From: JBBQZO01 sp038207625
GTDB lineage: Bacteria > Pseudomonadota > Gammaproteobacteria > Burkholderiales > Burkholderiaceae_D
Length of the DNA: 18,438 nt
NCBI GenBank assembly: GCA_038207625.1
Contig: JBBQZO010000058.1
Location: forward strand, 1 to 18,438
Direction of reading: 5' to 3'
Below are positions 1 to 7,272 of the stretch, piece after piece. The number at the start of each line of letters is the position of its first letter. Within the stretch, counting starts at the first letter, position 1. Made by a program: the position numbers and the translations under genes. Under the pieces are notes generated by a model. The model ran no database searches. It saw nothing but the letters and a program-made list of their open reading frames with translations, and was not told the DNA's origin.

Positions 1-1
1 C

Positions 2-289
2 GGCTTGCGCATCACGGCCGAGAAGGTGTTCGACATCATCGCCGCGCGCATCCAGTACGGCCACCAGCTCGGCTTAGCGCTGCCGACGTCGGTCAGCCCG
101 GCCAAGCTGCAGGAAGTGCTGGCCGCGCACCGGATGGAAAACGGCCTGCCGATCGCCGCGCGTATCCTGCCGCAGGGCGTCGAATGCACGCTGCAGTTCG
201 GCGACGCGTGGCGCGTGGCGCCGTCGGACGCGCTGCAACTGGCGCTGGAAACGGTGCTGGGCGCGCGCGAGGTGGCGGTCGAGTATTGA
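2..289 (+). CDS. dnaE: DNA polymerase III subunit alpha, C-terminal end (partial)
   Basis: Replicative polymerase catalytic subunit; only the last 95 residues are in the window and the frame is open through the left edge. The visible part starts with GLRITAEKVFDIIAAR and ends with TLQFGDAWRVAPSDALQLAL...GAREVAVEY. From memory, both stretches match the end of E. coli DnaE, which has LRITAREVMDIDEARE and then [20 protein letters not shown]...GSEQVELEF. This is the region beyond the OB fold, involved in contacts with other holoenzyme subunits. A TTG at position 5 could be read as a start, but it lies inside the conserved block, so I treat it as an internal codon. The stop is TGA. No T-rich terminator follows; a 7-bp palindrome at 334-351 is the only hairpin before the next gene. 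Confidence 0.85.
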   Translation, partial: GLRITAEKVFDIIAARIQYGHQLGLALPTSVSPAKLQEVLAAHRMENGLPIAARILPQGVECTLQFGDAWRVAPSDALQLALETVLGAREVAVEY

Positions 290-332
290 CGCGCCGGCGC
301 GGCCGTTCGGGGGTTCTGCAGGCTCCGCGCGG

Positions 333-363
333 CTCACACCAGCCGGTGTGATTCCACTATAAT
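333..363 (+). promoter_or_regulatory. Candidate promoter and palindrome ahead of the LPS operon
   Basis: A perfect TATAAT lies at 358-363. The best -35-like hexamer is CTCACA at 333-338 (4 of 6 matches, 19-nt spacer), which is weak. A perfect 7-bp inverted repeat, TCACACC-AGCC-GGTGTGA at 334-351, overlaps that -35 region and ends 6 nt before the -10. The position suggests an operator or a promoter needing an activator. It is not a good terminator for dnaE because no T-run follows. The predicted transcript start near 370 would leave a leader of only about 16 nt. Confidence 0.5.
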
Positions 364-385
364 CAGACTTTCCAACAAACTCAGC

Positions 386-1666
386 ATGTGCGCTGTCGAT
401 TCTACTGTGATGAAAATGGCGATGCTGGAGCGCTTTCGGCTTGACCCGGCGGGACATTACGCGACGCTGCTGATGTTTGCATTGCCCGCGCTGGCACTGA
501 CTTCCCCCTTCGGCCTGATGCTGGTGCAACTGCTGGTGTTGTTCGCTTACGCCTGCCTGGGCCACAGCGGCATGCTGACCGTATACCTCGCGCAGCGCCG
601 CGCGGTGACGCTGGTGGCGGGCGGCTTCGTCGCGTATTTCGTCGTCTCGCTGGTGCGCCTGTTGGTGGTTCCGCAGGGACTGCATACGCTGGACGGCCCG
701 TTCCGGCTGCTGCTGGCGATCAGCTGCATCGGTTTTGTCGGTGCGCTGCGCCCGCGCATGCGCTACTTCTGGCTGGGTCTGTGCATCGGCACCATCGGCG
801 CGGCCGCGCTGGCGCTGCACGACGTGTTCGTGCTGGGCATGGAGCGCGCGCAAGCCTACACCCACCATGCGATCACCTTCGGCGACCTGGCGCTGGCGCT
901 GGGCTTGATGGCGCTGTGCGGCGTGTCCGAATTTCGCAAGTCGCGCCTGGCCTTCCTGCCGATTTTCGCGCTGCTGTGCGGGATGCTTGCCTCGGTGCTG
1001 TCGGGCTCGCGCGGCGGCTGGATCGCGCTGATCCTGGTGGCGCCGGCGCTGCTCATATTCGGCGGCGCGGTGCACGGCCGGCGCATCGTCAACGCCATGC
1101 TGGTGGCGCTGCTGCTGGGCGTGCTGGCCTACTTCATTCCGGCCACCGGTATTGCGCACCGGGTGGCCGAGGCCAGCTCCGACGTGCGTCTGTACTTCGC
1201 GCACAACGACGCCACCACCTCGGTGGGCATCCGGCTCGAACTGTGGAAAGCCTCCTGGCTGATGATCAGCGATCATCCGTGGCTGGGTGTGGGGCGCGAT
1301 TCGTTCGCCCAGGCTTTGCACGCGCTGGTGCAGCAGGGCCGACTGCAGGAGTCGCCCGCGTTGCTCTACAGCAGCAGCCACAACGACATGCTGTTCTTCG
1401 GCGCCACCGGCGGCCTGCTTGACTTCAGCTGCCTGATGCTGATGTATTTCGGTCCGCTCGGTTTCTTCATCTCGGTGCTGAAAAGCCGCGACGACACGCG
1501 CCGCGCCGCTGCGCTGTGCGGGGTGACGCTGGTGTTGTGCTACATCGGCTTCGGCCTGACCGACGTGATGTTCTGGCTGATGATCCCGAAGGCCTTCTAC
1601 GGCATGATGGTGTGCGCGCTGGCCGGGTTCTGCCTGCCGCGCGGCGCCGCGCCGCGCGCGCTGTGA
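386..1666 (+). CDS. O-antigen ligase/polymerase family membrane protein (Wzy_C)
   Basis: Polytopic inner-membrane protein of the O-antigen ligase (WaaL) / polymerase (Wzy) superfamily, 426 residues with roughly ten or more hydrophobic helices. Family hallmarks are visible: LSGSRGGW around residues 205-212 (R209, of the type that contacts the undecaprenyl-PP donor), then RLELWKASW from 283, HPWLGVG at 297-303, and SSSHNDMLFFGATG with H332, the histidine expected in the large periplasmic loop. Together with msbA and waaF downstream, this argues for transfer of polysaccharide to lipid A-core in the periplasm. WaaL and Wzy cannot be separated from sequence alone, so no symbol is given. The start is uncertain: ATG at 386 is the longest, 410 and 422 are alternatives, and none has a clear Shine-Dalgarno sequence. 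It ends 17 nt before the next gene, consistent with one operon. Confidence 0.85.
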   Translation: MCAVDSTVMKMAMLERFRLDPAGHYATLLMFALPALALTSPFGLMLVQLLVLFAYACLGHSGMLTVYLAQRRAVTLVAGGFVAYFVVSLVRLLVVPQGLHTLDGPFRLLLAISCIGFVGALRPRMRYFWLGLCIGTIGAAALALHDVFVLGMERAQAYTHHAITFGDLALALGLMALCGVSEFRKSRLAFLPIFALLCGMLASVLSGSRGGWIALILVAPALLIFGGAVHGRRIVNAMLVALLLGVLAYFIPATGIAHRVAEASSDVRLYFAHNDATTSVGIRLELWKASWLMISDHPWLGVGRDSFAQALHALVQQGRLQESPALLYSSSHNDMLFFGATGGLLDFSCLMLMYFGPLGFFISVLKSRDDTRRAAALCGVTLVLCYIGFGLTDVMFWLMIPKAFYGMMVCALAGFCLPRGAAPRAL

Positions 1667-1669
1667 GAC

Positions 1670-1674
1670 GGGAG
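1670..1674 (+). promoter_or_regulatory. Ribosome binding site setting the glycosyltransferase start
   Basis: GGGAG sits 9 nt before the ATG at 1684, immediately after the ligase stop codon. It supports starting the glycosyltransferase at 1684, although the frame is open further upstream inside the ligase gene. A second ATG at 1690 is possible. Confidence 0.6.
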
Positions 1675-1683
1675 AGCGGCGCG

Positions 1684-2685
1684 ATGTCGATGTCCCATAT
1701 CCTGATCAGCCGCACCGACAATATCGGCGACGTGGTGCTGACGCTGCCGCTGGCGGGCTACCTGAAAAGCCTGTTTCCCGGCGTGCGCATCGATTTCCTG
1801 TGCCGCGCCTACGCCGCGCCGGTGGTGCGCCACTGCCGCTTCGTCGACACGGTGATCGCGCTCGAGACCTTGACTGATCCGGCCGACGCGTTCGCGCGGG
1901 CCGGCTACGACACCGTCATCTTCGCCTACCCGAACCGCAAGCTGGCCGCTGCCGCCAAACGGGCCGGGGTGGCGCAGCGGGTCGGTACCAGCCACCGCCT
2001 GTTCCATTGGCTCAGCTGCAACCGGCTGGCCCATTTCAGCCGGGTCAAGTCGGCGTTGCACGAGGCGCAGCTCAATTTCGCGCTGCTGCGCCCGCTTGGC
2101 ATCGACGTCGTGCCCACGCTGGCCGAGATCCCCGCATGGTACGGCCTTGCCGCGCCGCGCCGCCCGGACATCGACGCGCTGTGCGACGCGGCGCGCTTTA
2201 ACCTGATCCTGCATCCCAAGTCGAACGGCAACGGGCGCGAATGGCCGCTGGCCTCCTACACCGAACTGGCGCGCCTGCTGGGCGCGCGCGCCGACCTGAC
2301 ACTGTGGGTGACCGGCAGCGCGGCCGAGGGCGAGCTGCTGGCGCGCGAGGCGCCCGCACTGCTGGCGCTGGCGAACGTGCGCAACGCCTGCGGCACGCTC
2401 GACCTGGAAGGCTTGCTGGCGTTGATCGGACGCTGCGACGGCCTGCTTGCCAGCGGCACCGGCCCGCTGCACATGGCCGCCGCGCTGGGGCGACCCACGC
2501 TGGGCCTGTTCCCGCCGTTGAAACCGATCGACCCGCAGCGCTGGGGCGCACTGGGCGTGCAGGCGCAATCGCTGTGTGCCGAAACACCGTGCGGCGCCTG
2601 CGCCGATCCGGCCAACTGCCTGTGCATGCGCGCGCTGGGTGTCGAGCAGGTCGGCGCGATCTTGCTGGGATGGTGTCAGGACTAG
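1684..2685 (+). CDS. Glycosyltransferase family 9 (heptosyltransferase-like)
   Basis: GT-B fold, family 9 enzyme of 333 residues that probably adds a heptose or related sugar to lipid A-core on the cytoplasmic face of the inner membrane. Evidence: the N-terminal SRTDNIGDVVLTLP motif with D16 at the position of the catalytic Asp of WaaC/WaaF; the donor-side motif LHPKSNGNGREWP (H177-P188); and ASGTGPLHMAAALGRP from 256, equivalent to the nDSGxxH motif of heptosyltransferases. It is clearly different from the waaF product at 4471: here the second motif has SNGNGREW instead of AEFGPAKRW, so donor or acceptor probably differs. The C-terminus carries five clustered cysteines (C298, C303, C306, C312, C314). 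WaaC, WaaQ or an uncharacterised GT9 are all possible. The start at 1684 is chosen by the GGGAG upstream. Confidence 0.85.
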   Translation: MSMSHILISRTDNIGDVVLTLPLAGYLKSLFPGVRIDFLCRAYAAPVVRHCRFVDTVIALETLTDPADAFARAGYDTVIFAYPNRKLAAAAKRAGVAQRVGTSHRLFHWLSCNRLAHFSRVKSALHEAQLNFALLRPLGIDVVPTLAEIPAWYGLAAPRRPDIDALCDAARFNLILHPKSNGNGREWPLASYTELARLLGARADLTLWVTGSAAEGELLAREAPALLALANVRNACGTLDLEGLLALIGRCDGLLASGTGPLHMAAALGRPTLGLFPPLKPIDPQRWGALGVQAQSLCAETPCGACADPANCLCMRALGVEQVGAILLGWCQD

Positions 2686-2725
2686 ACCGGGCGCGCCGGC
2701 ACCTGCCGCGCGCCGGTTATTTTGC

Positions 2726-4474
2726 ATGAACGAGAAAGTGGAATCGATGGAAAATAGCGCCATGATCGGCCGCCTGCTGGGTGTGATCCGACCGTACCGA
2801 ACCCGCGCGCTGCTGGCGCTGCTGGCCATGGCCGGCACCGCCAGCACCCAGCCGATGCTGGTCAAAGCGATGCAGGCGCTGATCGACAACGGCTTTGGCG
2901 ACAAGCAGGTGCCGTTTTCGCTGTGGCTGGTGCCGGCCATCCTGATCTCGATTTTCGCACTGCGCGGCCTGTTCACGTTCTCCACCGCCTACCTGAACAA
3001 CTGGGTGGTCAGTCGCATGCTCAACGACCTGCGCCGGGTGATGTTTGACCGCCTGCTGCGCCTGCCGGTGGCGCGCTTCCAGCAGGAGTCGACCGGCACC
3101 TTGATCAACACCATCATCGGCGACGTGCGCCAGGTGGTCGACATGATCAACTCGGTGTTCCTGGCGCTGGTGCGCGACGCGCTGTCGGTGGTCGGCCTGC
3201 TGGCCACGCTGCTGTACCTGAACTGGCGCCTGACGCTGGTGGCGCTGGTGGTGGTGCCGTTGACGGCGGTGATCGTGCGCCAGACCACGGGACGGCTGCG
3301 CAGCCTTAATCGCGACAACCAGCGCGTCACCGGCGAAATGACCCAGGTGGTGGAGGAGGCCGCACGCGGCCACCAGGTGATCCGGGTGTTTTCCGGCGAA
3401 CGCTACGAGCGCGCCCGCTTCGAGGCGCGCAGTGAAGCGCTGCGCGGCTTTTCGCAACGCATGACGGTGGCCGCCGCCGCCACCGTGCCGGTGACCCAGA
3501 TCGCCACGGCGGTGGCGGTGGCGGTGGTGATTGTGCTGGCGATGCGCCAGCACATGACGGCCGGCGAATTTACCGCCTTCATCACCAGCATGCTGATGCT
3601 GCTGGCGCCGCTAAAATCGCTCGTTGAAGTGAACGGGCCGCTGCAGCGCGGCATGGCGGCGGCCGAAACCGTGTTCGCGATGATGGACGCGCCGGTCGAG
3701 CACGACCCCGGTACCGAAGTGATCGCGCACGCGCGCGGCCATGTGGTGTTCGACAAGGTGTCGTTCGCCTACGGGGACGCCGGCACGCCGGCGCTGGCCG
3801 ACATCACGCTGGACATACAACCGGGCGAGACGGTGGCGCTGGTAGGCATTTCCGGCGGCGGCAAGTCGACCATGGTCAATCTGGTGACGCGCTTTTTTGC
3901 GCCGACAGCCGGCCAGATCCTGCTCGACGGTGTGCCGTTCGAGCAGATCGCGCTGACCAGCCTGCGCGCCCAGATGGCGATGGTGAGCCAGAACGTGGTG
4001 CTGTTTGACGACACGCTGGGCGCCAACATCGCCTACGGGGTCGAGACGGTCGATCCGCAGCGCCTCGCGCAGGCGGTCAAAGCGGCGCACCTGGACAATG
4101 TCGTGGCCGAGCTGCCCGATGGTCTGAACACCCGCATCGGCGAGAATGGCATGCGCCTGTCGGGCGGGCAGCGCCAGCGCGTGGCGATCGCGCGCGCGAT
4201 CTACAAGGACGCGCCGATCCTGATCCTCGACGAGGCGACATCGGCGCTGGACAACGAGTCCGAGCGCGCGGTGCAGGCGGCGCTGGACACGCTGATGGCG
4301 GGGCGCACCACGCTGGTCATCGCGCACCGCCTGTCGACCATCGAACGGGCCGACCGCATCGTCGTGCTCGATCGCGGGCGCATTATCGAAGCGGGGCGCC
4401 ACCAGGATCTGCTGGCAAAAAACGGCATGTACGCGAACCTGTACCGGCTTCAGTTCAGCGAGCAAGCGGCATGA
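2726..4474 (+). CDS. msbA: Lipid A export ABC transporter (MsbA-type, permease fused to ATPase)
   Basis: Half-size ABC exporter of 582 residues, the same length as E. coli MsbA. The N-terminal half (about 15-310) is a six-helix ABC transmembrane domain. The C-terminal half is the nucleotide-binding domain: Walker A GISGGGKST at 374-382 (K380), Q-loop Q422, signature LSGGQ at 478-482, Walker B ILILDE with D502 and E503, and switch histidine H534 in IAHRLST. MsbA flips lipid A-core to the periplasmic leaflet. Its place between two heptosyltransferase-type genes and next to an O-antigen ligase supports lipid A as substrate, although other half-exporters look similar. Start choice is weak: ATG at 2726, 2747 and 2762 are in frame and none has a strong Shine-Dalgarno site. 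The stop overlaps the waaF start (ATGA at 4471-4474), implying translational coupling. Confidence 0.85.
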   Translation: MNEKVESMENSAMIGRLLGVIRPYRTRALLALLAMAGTASTQPMLVKAMQALIDNGFGDKQVPFSLWLVPAILISIFALRGLFTFSTAYLNNWVVSRMLNDLRRVMFDRLLRLPVARFQQESTGTLINTIIGDVRQVVDMINSVFLALVRDALSVVGLLATLLYLNWRLTLVALVVVPLTAVIVRQTTGRLRSLNRDNQRVTGEMTQVVEEAARGHQVIRVFSGERYERARFEARSEALRGFSQRMTVAAAATVPVTQIATAVAVAVVIVLAMRQHMTAGEFTAFITSMLMLLAPLKSLVEVNGPLQRGMAAAETVFAMMDAPVEHDPGTEVIAHARGHVVFDKVSFAYGDAGTPALADITLDIQPGETVALVGISGGGKSTMVNLVTRFFAPTAGQILLDGVPFEQIALTSLRAQMAMVSQNVVLFDDTLGANIAYGVETVDPQRLAQAVKAAHLDNVVAELPDGLNTRIGENGMRLSGGQRQRVAIARAIYKDAPILILDEATSALDNESERAVQAALDTLMAGRTTLVIAHRLSTIERADRIVVLDRGRIIEAGRHQDLLAKNGMYANLYRLQFSEQAA

Positions 4475-5499
4475 GCTTGGCGCGCATCCTGGTCATCTCG
4501 CCGAACTGGATCGGCGACGCCGTGATGGCCCAGCCGCTGTTGCAGCAATTGCGCCTGCAACATCCGCACAGCCCGATCGACGTGCTGGCGCCGCCGTCGG
4601 TGGCGCCCGTATGGCGCGCGATGGCCGAAGTGGCCGAGGTGCTCGAGACGCCGTTCCGGCACGGCGCGCTGCAGCTGCGCGAGCGCTGGCGCTACGCGCG
4701 CGTGCTGCGCGCACGCGGCTATGCATCGGCGTATGTGCTGCCCAATACGCTCAAATATGCGCTGATCCCCTGGCTGGCCGGGATTGCGCGGCGGGTTGGC
4801 TACAAGGGCGAAATGCGACACGGCCTGATCAACGTGATGCACCACGACACTGTGCCGCCACGCGCGATGGTGGCGTTTTATGCGGCGCTGGCGCAGGCGC
4901 CGCAAGCGCCTTTGCATACGTCGTTGCCGCGCCCGCGCCTGGGCGCGAATGCCGCCCAGATCGCGCAAGTGTGCGCGCGCGTGGGCATCGACCAGGCGCG
5001 CGCGCTGGTGGTGTTTGCGCCGGGCGCCGAGTTCGGCCCGGCCAAGCGCTGGCCGCCTGAACATTTCGCCGCCCTGGCGCGTGCCATCCTGGCCGACAAC
5101 CCGCAGGCCCAGATCGCCTTGCTCGGCTCGCCCAAAGACGGTGTCGTGTGCGGCGAGATTGCGGCGCAACTGGCGCATGCCGGCGTGTTCGAATTGGCCG
5201 GCAAAACCAGCCTGCAAGAAGCCATTGCGCTGATCGCCCAGGCGAGCGCCGTCGTCAGCAACGACTCCGGCCTGCTGCACATCGCATCAGGCCTGAACCG
5301 CCCCGTCGTCGCGCTGTACGGCCCGACCGATCCCGACCATGCACCGCCGTTTTCCGACCTGGCCCGCTCCATCTCGCTGCGCCTCGAATGCGCACCGTGC
5401 CGCCAGCGCGAGTGCCCGCTGGGGCACCAGAAGTGCATGCGCGATATGCCATCGGACATGGTCTGGCAGCAGCTTCAGCCGTTGTTGCGGAGCCACTAA
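4471..5499 (+). CDS. waaF: ADP-heptose:LPS heptosyltransferase II
   Basis: Adds the second heptose to the LPS inner core from ADP-heptose, in the cytoplasm at the inner membrane. This 342-residue GT9 protein has the WaaF hallmarks: SPNWIGDAVMAQ with catalytic D16, HGALQLRERW, AYVLPNTLKYALIPWLAGI, KGEMRHGLIN, the donor motif FAPGAEFGPAKRWP at 182-195 (K192), and SNDSGLLHIA at 263-272. The last 36 residues hold four cysteines (C307, C310, C315, C322) in the stretch CAPCRQRECPLGHQKC. The ATG lies within the TGA of msbA, so it is translated as the last gene of the operon. The following 320 nt contain no clear terminator, only a small ATATC-GGC-GATAT palindrome (5538-5550). Confidence 0.93.
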   Translation: MSLARILVISPNWIGDAVMAQPLLQQLRLQHPHSPIDVLAPPSVAPVWRAMAEVAEVLETPFRHGALQLRERWRYARVLRARGYASAYVLPNTLKYALIPWLAGIARRVGYKGEMRHGLINVMHHDTVPPRAMVAFYAALAQAPQAPLHTSLPRPRLGANAAQIAQVCARVGIDQARALVVFAPGAEFGPAKRWPPEHFAALARAILADNPQAQIALLGSPKDGVVCGEIAAQLAHAGVFELAGKTSLQEAIALIAQASAVVSNDSGLLHIASGLNRPVVALYGPTDPDHAPPFSDLARSISLRLECAPCRQRECPLGHQKCMRDMPSDMVWQQLQPLLRSH

Positions 5500-5819
5500 T
5501 TCCGGAAGTGAAACAATGCTGCCGTGATACTATTAATATATCGGCGATATCTTAAGGCCGTGCTCAGACGCATTGAATGTCCGATGTTATAATTTGCACA
5601 CGCGGACAATCTTGCAAGCAAGACGTAGTGAATGGCGGAAACGTTGCTCGCTGCGTCTGCAACGCGACGCGGCCATGCCGGTCTGAGCACATGCGCACGA
5701 TAGCGCCGCTGGCCCGCCTTGTTGCACGGGCGTCAAAGTGGTCCTGCCTCTGTTGCAGATAGTTGAAATCGCCCGTCGTTCGTTTCGCACATTCAATTGA
5801 CTCATTACAGGAAAATACA
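5500..5819 (+). promoter_or_regulatory. Promoter and long leader of PEP-CTERM gene 1
   Basis: This 320-nt stretch has no convincing gene. It holds an extended -10 element, TGTTATAAT, at 5585-5593; no good -35 lies 16-18 nt upstream, as expected for extended -10 promoters. The predicted start near 5600 gives a leader of about 220 nt. Ten nt into that leader is a perfect inverted repeat, TCTTGC-AA-GCAAGA (5610-5623), that could be an operator or a 5' stem. A second small palindrome, ATATC-GGC-GATAT, lies at 5538-5550. No known riboswitch was recognised. Confidence 0.5.
5809..5812 (+). promoter_or_regulatory. Ribosome binding site supporting a GTG start
   Basis: AGGA at 5809-5812, within ACAGGAAAA, is spaced 7 nt from a GTG at 5820. 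It favours that GTG over the upstream in-frame ATG at 5763, which would place 19 unlikely residues before a clean signal peptide. Confidence 0.7.
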
Positions 5820-6458
5820 GTGAACAACACCATCAAAATGACGCTTGCCACGCTCGCATTTGCGCTGGCCGGTGCCGCGCAAGCGAGCACCATTACCTTT
5901 GAAACGGGCTCCTCCATAGCGGGCCTGCAAGCCGATGCCGCCACGCTGCGCGACCTGATCGACGCGCCGGGCGTGCTGACCCACAGCGCCTCGGTCAGTC
6001 TGTACGATGCCGTCAGCAACAACAGCGTATTTGGCGCTGGCAATAGCAATATCGCCTATAAAGTGACCGTCAACTTCGACGCGGCCACGGCCGGCACCTG
6101 GCAATTTCGCGCCGGTGTCGACTTCGGTCACGGCGGCGCCATGTTCCTCGATGGTGTGGCGGTCGACTACAAGACGGGCGACATGTGGTGGAGCAACGAC
6201 TGGAACAACACCAGCAGCGTGCTGCTGAGCGGTTCGCAGGCATTGAGCAGCGGCAGCCACACGATGACTTTGTACGGTCTGGAAGACTGCTGCGATGGCG
6301 GTCAAAAGGCGCAATTTAGCTCCGACGACGGCCAGAGTTTCACCACCTTCGGCACCAACGACGGCATCACCACCAGCGTTCCCGAGCCGGAATCGTACGC
6401 GATGATGCTCGCAGGCCTGGGCCTGCTGGGCTTCGCCGCACGCCGCAAATCGGCCTAA
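5820..6458 (+). CDS. PEP-CTERM protein with CCDG motif and PA14-like region
   Basis: Exported, probably surface-associated or biofilm-matrix protein of 212 residues. Residues 1-22 form a signal peptide ending AGAAQA. The C-terminus is a PEP-CTERM sorting signal: VPEPESYAMMLAGLGLL from 187, followed by ARRKSA, which in the family is processed by an exosortase. The middle (about 60-180) has the pattern of a small beta-sandwich: TVNFDAATAGTWQFRAGVDF, then GGAMFLDGVAV, then GSHTMTLYGLEDCCDGG with C157-C158 in a CCxG motif. This resembles PA14-type carbohydrate-binding domains and the CCXG group of PEP-CTERM proteins; the assignment is from memory, not a search. GTG start at 5820 is chosen by AGGA 7 nt upstream. 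It has its own promoter and leader, and a strong terminator 28 nt after the stop, so it is monocistronic. Confidence 0.85.
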   Translation: MNNTIKMTLATLAFALAGAAQASTITFETGSSIAGLQADAATLRDLIDAPGVLTHSASVSLYDAVSNNSVFGAGNSNIAYKVTVNFDAATAGTWQFRAGVDFGHGGAMFLDGVAVDYKTGDMWWSNDWNNTSSVLLSGSQALSSGSHTMTLYGLEDCCDGGQKAQFSSDDGQSFTTFGTNDGITTSVPEPESYAMMLAGLGLLGFAARRKSA

Positions 6459-6485
6459 GCGCATCACGCCGGCGCACCGCGCCAA

Positions 6486-6522
6486 CGCAAAAAAAGCCCG
6501 CAGCGATGCGGGCTTTTTTGCG
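6486..6522. terminator. Bidirectional intrinsic terminator
   Basis: CGCAAAAAAAGCCCGC (6486-6501), loop AGCGAT, then GCGGGCTTTTTTGCG (6508-6522). The GC stem is flanked by A7 on the left and T6 on the right, so it can stop transcripts from both strands. It ends the + strand PEP-CTERM gene and backs up the terminator of the convergent gene. Confidence 0.93.
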
Positions 6523-6561
6523 TTTCACGGGCGCCATGCGTAGGCCCGCTGACCTCAATGC

Positions 6562-6610
6562 GCGTGGCGTTTTCGGACTTCATCGCGGAGCGCCACGCAG
6601 CGCAGCGCTG
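6562..6610. repeat. Inverted repeats in the spacer between terminators
   Basis: A perfect 8-bp inverted repeat, GCGTGGCG at 6562-6569 and CGCCACGC at 6591-6598, encloses a 21-nt loop. Next to it is an odd palindrome, CAGCGC-A-GCGCTG (6598-6610). The 157-nt spacer they sit in lies between two terminators. It contains only short frames on either strand without a ribosome binding site, so I do not call a gene. Confidence 0.6.
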
Positions 6611-6679
6611 GGGCATCGACAGCTGGCCGGTGTGCGAGCGGGCCGTCGATTTCAGGCGCTGCGCCATGGCGGCGCGCGC

Positions 6680-6704
6680 AAAAAAGCCCGCGCGCGGCGG
6701 GCTT
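6680..6704 (-). terminator. Intrinsic terminator of PEP-CTERM gene 2
   Basis: Read on the - strand: AAGCCCGC, loop CGCGC, GCGGGC followed by T6 (run at 6680-6685 on the + strand as A6). It starts 19 nt beyond the TAA of the gene at 6724-7272. On the + strand only TT follows the stem, so it acts in one direction. Confidence 0.88.
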
Positions 6705-6723
6705 GAATGGATGCGGCTGCGGC

Positions 6724-7272
6724 TTAGGCGTTGCGACGACGACGCGCGATGGCGCCGACCACAGCCAGGCCGGCCAGCAGCATGGCGTAGGTTTCTGGTT
6801 CCGGCACGGCGGTTGTGACGGTGCTCATGATCGCGCCGCTGTTGTCGCCGTTGTTGATGTCGGCGTAGTGGAACACCAGTTCGCCGTCACCCCAGGCGGT
6901 GAAGCTTTGGGTGCCGGCGCCGATGATGCGATAGTCGCCATTGATGTCGGCCACCAGGGTGCCGACCTTGACTTGGCCGATTCCGGCCAGCGACGGTGCA
7001 TACGCGTATCCGGCGGCGCCGTCGGCGTTGCTGGTGAAGTAGTCGTAGTTTGGATCGCCCATGGTGGCGCCATGCCAGATTTGAGCGGCATCGGTGTTGA
7101 CGGTGAACGCCTCGCCCGACGTCAGCGCCAATGCGCCTTCGACAGCGTGGCTGCCGACGCCGTCGGTGGTCGAATTGTTCATCGCATCGGTGGTGAACGT
7201 GTAGGTGTCGGCGTAGCTCGATGCGGCCAGGCCAAGGCTCAGTACAGCTGCTGCGATCAATTTCAAAGTCAT
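6724..7272 (-). CDS. PEP-CTERM protein with LecA-like lectin region
   Basis: Exported 182-residue protein. Residues 1-21 (MTLKLIAAAVLSLGLAASSYA) are a signal peptide. The C-terminus is a PEP-CTERM signal: VPEPETYAMLLAGLAVVGAIA from 156 and then RRRRNA. The middle follows the outline of the PA-IL/LecA galactophilic lectin fold: SGEAFTVNTDAAQIWHG (52-68), LAGIGQVKVGTLVADI (95-110), YRIIGAGTQSF (114-124) and ELVFHYADINNGDNSG (131-146). In LecA the corresponding loop YNDVPGTYGNNSG supplies calcium and sugar ligands; here D138, D143 and N144 could serve. This match is by eye. Most likely a secreted, matrix-linked sugar-binding protein. It is convergent to the PEP-CTERM gene at 5820, with its own promoter and terminator. 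Start: ATG at 7272 with a modest GGA 7 nt upstream. Confidence 0.83.
   Translation of the reverse strand: MTLKLIAAAVLSLGLAASSYADTYTFTTDAMNNSTTDGVGSHAVEGALALTSGEAFTVNTDAAQIWHGATMGDPNYDYFTSNADGAAGYAYAPSLAGIGQVKVGTLVADINGDYRIIGAGTQSFTAWGDGELVFHYADINNGDNSGAIMSTVTTAVPEPETYAMLLAGLAVVGAIARRRRNA

Noticed and set aside
74..1381. 435-residue - strand open frame opposite the O-antigen ligase gene
   Set aside because: Rich in Arg, Gln and His with no domain, and antisense to a clear gene; a typical by-product of high GC content.
1597..2985. 462-residue - strand open frame opposite the GT9 gene
   Set aside because: Low-complexity Arg/Gln/Ala sequence with no motif, antisense to a gene with strong motifs.
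5577..5762. 61-residue + strand frame in the PEP-CTERM leader
   Set aside because: No ribosome binding site, overlaps the predicted promoter, Cys/Arg-rich random-looking sequence.
6558..6818. 86-residue + strand frame between the PEP-CTERM genes
   Set aside because: No ribosome binding site, runs through a terminator stem and into the antisense of the next gene.
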